Origin: JBGSYN01 sp964412385
Lineage (GTDB): Bacteria > Pseudomonadota > Alphaproteobacteria > Geminicoccales > Geminicoccaceae
Assembly (NCBI GenBank): GCA_964412385.1
Contig: CAYPOV010000012.1
Coordinates: forward strand, 1-29,190
Length of the DNA stretch: 29,190 nt
Direction of reading: 5' to 3'
The translations under genes were made by a program, and so were the position numbers. Below, piece after piece: positions 24,198 through 29,190 of the stretch. Position 1 is the stretch's first letter. Every line of letters starts with the position of its first letter. The notes beneath the pieces are model-generated. The model had not been told where the DNA came from. It searched no databases and was given only the letters and a program-made list of their open reading frames with translations.

Positions 24198-26021
24198 ATG
24201 ACGATGAGCCCTTTGGAAGACAACCAGAATGGAACAGTTAGCGAACAGAGCCTCGATCTCGGCCTGATCGGCAACTGCATCATCTCAGCCCTGGTGGATT
24301 CCAAGGCCTCCATTGTCTGGAGCTGCTTTCCCCGCTTTGACGGCGATCCGATCTTTTGCCGCCTGCTCGATGGCGACCAGCAACGCGGCTTCATGGGGAT
24401 CGATCTCGACGGCTATGTCTCGAACACCCGCACCTATATCGATAATACGGCCATTCTGAGAACAAGGCTGGTCGACAGGCAGGGAGCCGGCGTCGACGTC
24501 ATTGATTTCTGCCCACGCTTCGAGCAGTACGATCGCATGTTCAGGCCCACCATGATCATCCGCATGGTGGTTCCTTTCGGCGAAGCCCCGCGCGTCCGCA
24601 TCAAAGTGCGCCCGACTTTTCACTACGGTGCCTCGATCCCGGTGATCACGCGCGGCAGCAATCATATTCGCTATACCGATGACACCTTCTCGGTGCGGCT
24701 CACCACCAACGCCTCTCTCACCTACATTCTCGACGAGACATGGTTTCATCTCGATCGCCCGATCACGCTGGTGTTGGGTCCCGATGAAAGCTTGCGCGCA
24801 GCCGTCATGGAAACCGGGCGGGACTTCCTGGAGAAGACCACCGCCTATTGGCGTCAAATCTCGGGCCGTCTTCATATCCCCTTTGAGTGGCAGGACGCGG
24901 TGATCCGCTCGGCGATCACCTTGAAGCTTTGTAGCTTCGAGGAATCAGGAGCGATCATTGCCTCGCCCACGACATCGTTGCCGGAAACGCATCAGCAGGG
25001 GCGCAATTGGGATTACCGCTTCTGCTGGCTGCGCGACGCCTATTTCGTCGTCCGTGCCCTCAACCGGCTGGGCTATATCGAGACCATGGAGGAATATCTC
25101 GACTATCTCGGCAACATCATCGCGCTCCGCGATGACGGCTATCTCCAGCCGGTCTACGGCATCGGTCTCGAGCAAAAACTGACCGAAACCATGGTCGAAA
25201 GCCTTGAAGGCTATCGCGGCAACCAGCCGATTCGTGTCGGCAACCAAGCTTACGAGCATGATCAACATGATGGCTACGGCTCCGTCATCCTCGCTGTGAC
25301 GCAAGCTTTCTTTGACCGACGCCTACGACAGCCGCACGGCCCTTCCACCTTCACTCGTCTCGAAAAGGTCGGCGAAAAGGCATGGGAATATCATGATTCG
25401 CCGGACGCCGGGCTCTGGGAGTTTCGTACCAAGGCCCGCGTGCATACTCATTCGAGCTTTATGTGCTGGGCTGCCTGCGATCGTCTGGCCCGCATCGCCA
25501 TCCATCTCGGCATCCAGGATCGTTCCGAATTCTGGGCCTCGCGGGCACGGACGATCAAGAAGAAGATTCTCAAACATGCATGGTCGCCGTCCCGAAACTG
25601 TTTCGTCGCGAGCTTCGATGGCGATGATCTCGATGCCAGCTTGCTCTTGATGCATGAAGTTGGTTTTCTCGAGGCTGACGATCCCCGCTTTATCGGCACC
25701 GTCGATGCCATCGGCAGGGAACTTGTCGATGGCCCCTATGTTTATCGCTATGTTGCGGCCGATGATTTCGGCAGGCCCGAGAACGCGTTCTTGACCTGCT
25801 CGTTCTGGTATATCGAAGCCCTCATCGCCATCGGCCGCAAGGATGAGGCCCGGGATATGTTCCAGCACATGCTTGACCAACGTAACGATCTTGGCCTGAT
25901 GTCCGAGCATATCGACAAGCAGACGGGTGAGCTCTGGGGAAACTTCCCGCAGACCTACTCGCATGTCGGCCTCATTACCGCAGCCATGCGTCTCAGCCGC
26001 AACTGGGACGAAGTCGTTTGA
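24198..26021 (+). CDS. Glycoside hydrolase family 15 protein (trehalase or glucoamylase-like)
   Basis: An enzyme of about 607 residues with an N-terminal beta-sandwich region (to about 225) and an (alpha/alpha)6 barrel. The GH15 motif NWDYRFCWLRDAYFVVRAL lies near residue 270. The second carboxylate region is GLMSEHIDKQTGELWGNFPQ (catalytic Glu near 570), followed by TYSHVGLITAAMRLS. GH15 members include glucoamylases and bacterial/archaeal trehalases; adjacency to otsA suggests action on trehalose or a related alpha-glucoside, but the substrate is inferred. There is no signal peptide, so it is cytoplasmic. The start is uncertain: ATG 24198 or 24204 fit the family, while GTG 24165 adds 11 unlike residues. 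The frame overlaps the probable otsA start, implying one operon. Confidence 0.9.
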   Translation: MTMSPLEDNQNGTVSEQSLDLGLIGNCIISALVDSKASIVWSCFPRFDGDPIFCRLLDGDQQRGFMGIDLDGYVSNTRTYIDNTAILRTRLVDRQGAGVDVIDFCPRFEQYDRMFRPTMIIRMVVPFGEAPRVRIKVRPTFHYGASIPVITRGSNHIRYTDDTFSVRLTTNASLTYILDETWFHLDRPITLVLGPDESLRAAVMETGRDFLEKTTAYWRQISGRLHIPFEWQDAVIRSAITLKLCSFEESGAIIASPTTSLPETHQQGRNWDYRFCWLRDAYFVVRALNRLGYIETMEEYLDYLGNIIALRDDGYLQPVYGIGLEQKLTETMVESLEGYRGNQPIRVGNQAYEHDQHDGYGSVILAVTQAFFDRRLRQPHGPSTFTRLEKVGEKAWEYHDSPDAGLWEFRTKARVHTHSSFMCWAACDRLARIAIHLGIQDRSEFWASRARTIKKKILKHAWSPSRNCFVASFDGDDLDASLLLMHEVGFLEADDPRFIGTVDAIGRELVDGPYVYRYVAADDFGRPENAFLTCSFWYIEALIAIGRKDEARDMFQHMLDQRNDLGLMSEHIDKQTGELWGNFPQTYSHVGLITAAMRLSRNWDEVV

Positions 26022-27462
26022 AACCGGGATAGAAGCACTGTCACAACGCCTCGTCGTCGTCTCCAACAGAGTGACCCCCATCACCGGCAAACAGGCCGCC
26101 ACAGCAGGCGGGCTCGCAGTCGGTGTCCATGCCGCCCTCAACGACGCCGGCGGCCTATGGTTCGGCTGGAGCGGCGAAACCACCGTCGACGAGCCGGGCG
26201 AGACTAAGGTCTTTCGAACCGGCAAGGTCACCTATGGGCTCGTCGATCTCCGCGACAGCGATCTCAACGCCTATTATGGCGGCTTCTCCAATCGTACGCT
26301 CTGGCCCCTGCTCCACTATCGCCTCGATCTCGCGACCTTCGATCATCAATGGTATGCCACCTATCGAAGGGTAAATCGCTTCTTTGCCGAGCGCCTGCTC
26401 GAGCTACTGCAAGATGACGACATCATCTGGGTCCAAGACTATCACCTAATCCCATTCGCGACCGAACTCCGGCGGCTGGGGTGCACTGCCCGGATCGGCT
26501 TTTTCCTCCACATTCCCTGGCCGCCCGCCGAATATGTGGTAACCCTCCCTTGGCACCGTCAGCTCGCCTCCGATCTTTGCGCTTATGACGTGGTTGGTTT
26601 TCAAACACCCGTCGATGTTCGCCACTTTCGCCAATATGTCGTGGCCGAACTTCAGGGCTCGATGACGGATGCCGGTGCCGTCCGCGCCCTCGGCCGCAGC
26701 TTTCATGCCGAAGCCATCCCCATCGGTATCGAGGTCGACGCCTTTGAAGCTCTCGCCGAATCGCGCGATGCCGCCAATCAAGCCCGCCGCGTGTCGCAAA
26801 CCCTTCACGGCCGCAAGCTGATCGTCGGTGTCGACCGGCTCGACTACACCAAAGGCATCCAGGAGCGGCTTCGCGGTTTCGATCTGCTGCTGCGGGATTA
26901 TCCGAGCCAAAGGCGCAACGTCGTCTTCATGCAGATCTCGGCTCCGTCACGCGAGATGGTGCCTGAATATGCCGATCTCAGACGATCGGTCGAAGGTCTC
27001 GCGGGCCATATCAACGGCACTTACGGCGATGCCGATTGGGTCCCGCTTCGCTACATCAACCGAAGCTTCACCCGCCGGGCACTTTCGGGTTATTTCCGCA
27101 TCGCCGAGGTGTGCCTGGTGACGTCCTTGCGCGATGGGATGAATCTTGTGGCCCTCGAATATGTTGCAGCCCAACTCGAGGAAGACCCGGGTGTGCTGGT
27201 GGTCTCAAGATTTGCCGGTTGCGCCGGCTATCTCGACGGTGCGATCGTTGTCAACCCGTACGACCATCACCACGTCGCCGAAGCCCTCCACTCAGCCCTC
27301 ATCATGGGCCTCGAGGAACGCCGCGACCGCTGGCGCCGCATGCTCAAGGGCGTGCGCCGCAACGACATCCACGCCTGGCGCGAACGCTTCGTCAAACGCC
27401 TTTACCAGGGCACACCAACCGACGATGAAGTCGTCCAACCCGCGCCATTCGCCGCGAGCTGA
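25963..27462 (+). CDS. otsA: Alpha,alpha-trehalose-phosphate synthase (UDP-forming)
   Basis: A GT20 glycosyltransferase that joins UDP-glucose and glucose-6-phosphate to trehalose-6-phosphate. Motifs in order: LVVVSNRV at the conserved start, AGGLAVGVHAAL (sugar-nucleotide loop), IIWVQDYHLIPFATELRRLG, IGFFLHIPWPP, AIPIGIEVDAF, VGVDRLDYTKGIQERLRGF and SLRDGMNLVALEYVAAQ. The C-terminus is normal. The start is unclear: the conserved sequence begins around 26040, after the GH15 stop. The only in-frame ATG or GTG codons lie inside GH15 (ATG 25963, GTG 25927); CTG 26038 is a further possibility. I give ATG 25963, which implies a 59-base overlap. No otsB phosphatase gene is adjacent. Confidence 0.93.
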   Translation: MSASLPQPCVSAATGTKSFETGIEALSQRLVVVSNRVTPITGKQAATAGGLAVGVHAALNDAGGLWFGWSGETTVDEPGETKVFRTGKVTYGLVDLRDSDLNAYYGGFSNRTLWPLLHYRLDLATFDHQWYATYRRVNRFFAERLLELLQDDDIIWVQDYHLIPFATELRRLGCTARIGFFLHIPWPPAEYVVTLPWHRQLASDLCAYDVVGFQTPVDVRHFRQYVVAELQGSMTDAGAVRALGRSFHAEAIPIGIEVDAFEALAESRDAANQARRVSQTLHGRKLIVGVDRLDYTKGIQERLRGFDLLLRDYPSQRRNVVFMQISAPSREMVPEYADLRRSVEGLAGHINGTYGDADWVPLRYINRSFTRRALSGYFRIAEVCLVTSLRDGMNLVALEYVAAQLEEDPGVLVVSRFAGCAGYLDGAIVVNPYDHHHVAEALHSALIMGLEERRDRWRRMLKGVRRNDIHAWRERFVKRLYQGTPTDDEVVQPAPFAAS

Positions 27463-27607
27463 TAGCCGCACTTTCGTCGAGGCCCCAAGCCCCTCGCCCA
27501 GATCGAAGAGCCCGTGCCGAACCGAAATTCCATGGTCCTTCGGTCCAGATGAGAATGGAAATCCGGAAAAACCGCCAGAGCCTCCTGTGTGTCGGCTATC
27601 GAGTTCC
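27463..27607 (+). other. Convergent intergenic region between otsA and an EamA gene
   Basis: These 145 bases separate two convergent genes. The only structure I see is an inverted repeat, ACCGAA (27521-27526) with TTCGGT (27539-27544), enclosing a 12-base loop containing CCATGG. No T-run follows on either strand, so it is at best a weak, possibly factor-assisted, terminator. No ORF in it looks coding. Confidence 0.3.
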
Positions 27608-28528
27608 TCATTTCCGGCGGACCGGCGCTCTCTCTGCACGAATGGCAAGGATCCCGGCAAAGGCGATAACCAGCCCACCGATGATGGTGGCAAGATCTGG
27701 GAAGTCGCCGAAGACGAAAAAGCCGACAATCGTGGCAAAGATCAAAACAGAATAGGTAAAGGGCTGAATAACTACGGCTGGTGCCAAGGATAATGCGGCA
27801 ATCAGACAATAGTGACCCAAGGCTCCCAAAAAAGCGATAATAATAAAATACGGAATGTGATCGATCGGTATCGGCACCGCATATAGCGGAGCCGCAAGGG
27901 TTAGAACCAACGCCACGCCGATGATTTGGAGTGCGAATGTGGTCATGGCCCCATCCACTCGTGCCACGATGCGCGTCACGAATTGCATGAACGCAAACAT
28001 GATCGCTGCGAGGATCGCAAGCAGTGCTGCCGGTTGGATAGCACCCAATCCCGGCTGAATGATGATTAACGCACCAATAAATCCGAAAACGACCGCATTC
28101 CAGCGGCGCCTTCCCACGGCCTCGCCCAAAATGGGCATGGAAAGGGCCGTCACGAATAAGGGTGTGGTTGCGAGCAATGCGTGGGTATCGGCGAGCGGAA
28201 GAACTCTCAAGGCCGACAGGGCAATGATCATCTGCACCGTAAACAAAACAATACGGCATAGCTGAAGCAGAGGACGCTCGGTTTTGAAGAGTTCAAGGCC
28301 CCCATACCGCCATAGGATCAACAGAAGAATTGGTAAGGCAAAGGAGAAACGAAGCCAGACGACTTGAGCAGGTGGATAGATCGTTGCGAAATGTTTGTTG
28401 AAAGCATCATTCACGCTCAAGATCATCATCGCCGCAATGACAATGAGAATGCCCCGCAGCTCGGGCGCCAGATCGAGATATCGCTGCCGGATTGGCTGGA
28501 GCACGCGCCTAAGGTCCTTTGCGACCAT
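27608..28528 (-). CDS. EamA/DMT-superfamily transporter (RhaT-like), copy 1
   Basis: A 306-residue membrane protein with about ten hydrophobic segments in two EamA halves. The N-terminal half starts at LRGILIVIAAMMILSVNDAF and ends near GFIGALIIIQPG. The C-terminal half covers ALLAILAAIMFAFMQFVTRI to TIIGGLVIAFAGILAIRA. The signatures PLADTHALLATTPLFVTALS and GHYCLIAALSLAPAVVIQP are typical of the drug/metabolite transporter superfamily, whose members move small metabolites such as amino acids or nucleotides across the inner membrane. Substrate unknown. The coding region overlaps the stop of the next EamA gene by 20 bases, so the two are co-transcribed. It is a close paralogue of that neighbour. 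The start ATG has GGAG only one base away, so a slightly later start is possible. Confidence 0.88.
   Translation of the reverse strand: MVAKDLRRVLQPIRQRYLDLAPELRGILIVIAAMMILSVNDAFNKHFATIYPPAQVVWLRFSFALPILLLILWRYGGLELFKTERPLLQLCRIVLFTVQMIIALSALRVLPLADTHALLATTPLFVTALSMPILGEAVGRRRWNAVVFGFIGALIIIQPGLGAIQPAALLAILAAIMFAFMQFVTRIVARVDGAMTTFALQIIGVALVLTLAAPLYAVPIPIDHIPYFIIIAFLGALGHYCLIAALSLAPAVVIQPFTYSVLIFATIVGFFVFGDFPDLATIIGGLVIAFAGILAIRAERAPVRRK
27750..27775. repeat. 26-base direct repeat, copy in EamA gene 1
   Basis: These 26 bases are identical to 28648-28673. They encode part of the conserved VVIQPFTYS segment in both transporters, so this is a remnant of the tandem gene duplication and not a separate element. 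Confidence 0.85.
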
Positions 28529-29190
28529 GCTCCGCCCGAACTGCAGTAATGCCAGCGAGAGCGATGATCATTCCACCGACGATCGTAGCCTTGTCCGGAA
28601 CATCGCCGAAGACCAAGTAGCCGAAAATAGTTGCGTAAACCAGTATGGAATAGGTAAAGGGCTGAATAACTACTGCTGGTGCTAACGACAATGCCATAAT
28701 CAGACAATAATGTCCCGTGGCGCCCAAGAATGCGATCGCCAAGAAATGAGGGATGTGACCCCAGGCGATAGGTATCGCAAAAAATGGCGCGGCAAGGGTC
28801 ATGACCAAGGCGACGCCCACGGCCTGAAGTACCAAAGTCGTGAGCGCACCGTCGATCCGTGCCACGATCCGCGTCACGAACTGGACCATGGCAAACATGA
28901 AGGCGGCAAGAATCGCTAACAATGCCGCAGGCTGGATAGTGTTAAGCCCGGGCCGGATGATGATCAGAGCACCAACAAAACCGATCGCAACGGCGATCCA
29001 GCGCGCCCGACCGACTTGCTCGCCGAGGATCGGCATGGACAAAGCCGTAACAAATAGAGGCGTCAGAGCCAGCAATGCGTGCGTGTCGGCAAGCGGCATG
29101 ATTTTGAAAGCCGAGATGGCGATCGTCATCTGCACCGCGAACAGCCCCACGCGCCCGCGCTGCCGCCAGGGCCGCTCGCTGTGGAAAACT
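28509..29190 (-). CDS. EamA/DMT-superfamily transporter, copy 2 (N-terminus outside window)
   Basis: The frame is open to the window edge, so the start lies beyond 29190. The first visible codons, VFHSERPWRQRGRVGLFAVQ, align with ELFKTERPLLQLCRIVLFTV of copy 1, showing that only the first few membrane helices are missing. About 226 residues are seen. Segments such as PLADTHALLALTPLFVTALS and GHYCLIMALSLAPAVVIQP are nearly identical to copy 1. It is presumably a transporter of a related substrate. The gene is upstream of copy 1 on the same strand and overlaps its start. Confidence 0.88.
   Translation of the reverse strand, partial: VFHSERPWRQRGRVGLFAVQMTIAISAFKIMPLADTHALLALTPLFVTALSMPILGEQVGRARWIAVAIGFVGALIIIRPGLNTIQPAALLAILAAFMFAMVQFVTRIVARIDGALTTLVLQAVGVALVMTLAAPFFAIPIAWGHIPHFLAIAFLGATGHYCLIMALSLAPAVVIQPFTYSILVYATIFGYLVFGDVPDKATIVGGMIIALAGITAVRAEHGRKGP
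28648..28673. repeat. 26-base direct repeat, copy in EamA gene 2
   Basis: Identical to 27750-27775 (see that entry); the spacing is 898 bases, about one gene length, as expected for tandem paralogues. Confidence 0.85.

Noticed and set aside
27402..28259. A 285-codon minus-strand frame across the otsA end and EamA gene
   Set aside because: It overlaps EamA copy 1 in another frame; the latter has normal membrane-protein sequence and a paralogue next door, while this one looks like a shifted reading.

Overview
The window looks like a chromosomal segment of an alphaproteobacterium. Three things point there: moderately high G+C; the run DUF2007 protein – tRNA1(Val)-type methyltransferase – S49 peptidase – glyQ – glyS – ppdK opposite a polyprenyl synthase gene, an arrangement I know from Hyphomicrobiales and relatives; and protein sequences of the alphaproteobacterial type (GlyQ, PPDK, YgfZ, GH15/OtsA). 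Genus-level placement is not possible by eye. There is no insertion sequence, integrase, CRISPR array or rRNA, and no stretch over 300 bases without a gene.

Layout. (1) 1-4004, plus strand: the C-terminal tail of a probable FAD/Fe-S oxidoreductase, a Tat-exported family 5 substrate-binding protein, an aldehyde dehydrogenase and a GNAT acetyltransferase, apparently a catabolic cluster whose permeases are not visible. (2) 4001-6629, minus strand: folE, a DsbA-like thiol oxidoreductase, tRNA-Pro(CGG) and a long-chain polyprenyl diphosphate synthase. (3) 6782-14681, plus strand: DUF2007 protein, methyltransferase (interrupted by an in-frame TAG), S49 peptidase, a small membrane/zinc-ribbon-like protein, glyQ, glyS and ppdK. 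(4) 14702-18831, plus strand: a complete carbohydrate ABC importer (permease, binding protein, permease, ATPase). (5) 18866-22977, minus strand: a two-gene unit of a small secreted charged protein and a 1256-residue secreted protein with a MACPF (membrane attack complex/perforin) domain. (6) 23085-24117, minus strand: ygfZ and a possible short membrane ORF. (7) 24198-27462, plus strand: a GH15 glycosidase and otsA, a trehalose-related pair without otsB. (8) 27608-29190, minus strand: two tandem EamA/DMT-family transporters, the upstream one cut by the window edge.

The most unusual content is the MACPF unit at 18866-22977. The large protein has a signal peptide, about six degenerate beta-rich units that I compare to VHL-beta-like folds, a cysteine-containing spacer, a MACPF domain carrying the family signature, and a beta-rich C-terminal region of unknown family. 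The small upstream gene ends two bases before it and also encodes an exported protein. This looks like a secreted pore-forming or membrane-binding system. Target and role are unknown; no toxin, immunity or secretion gene is recognisable next to it.

Other points: an amber codon interrupts the methyltransferase although the same frame continues with family-like sequence for 53 codons; GH15-otsA lacks otsB and otsA lacks an obvious start; the EamA pair is a tandem duplication with a 26-base identical block; and a 54-codon membrane-protein-like ORF overlaps the end of ygfZ.
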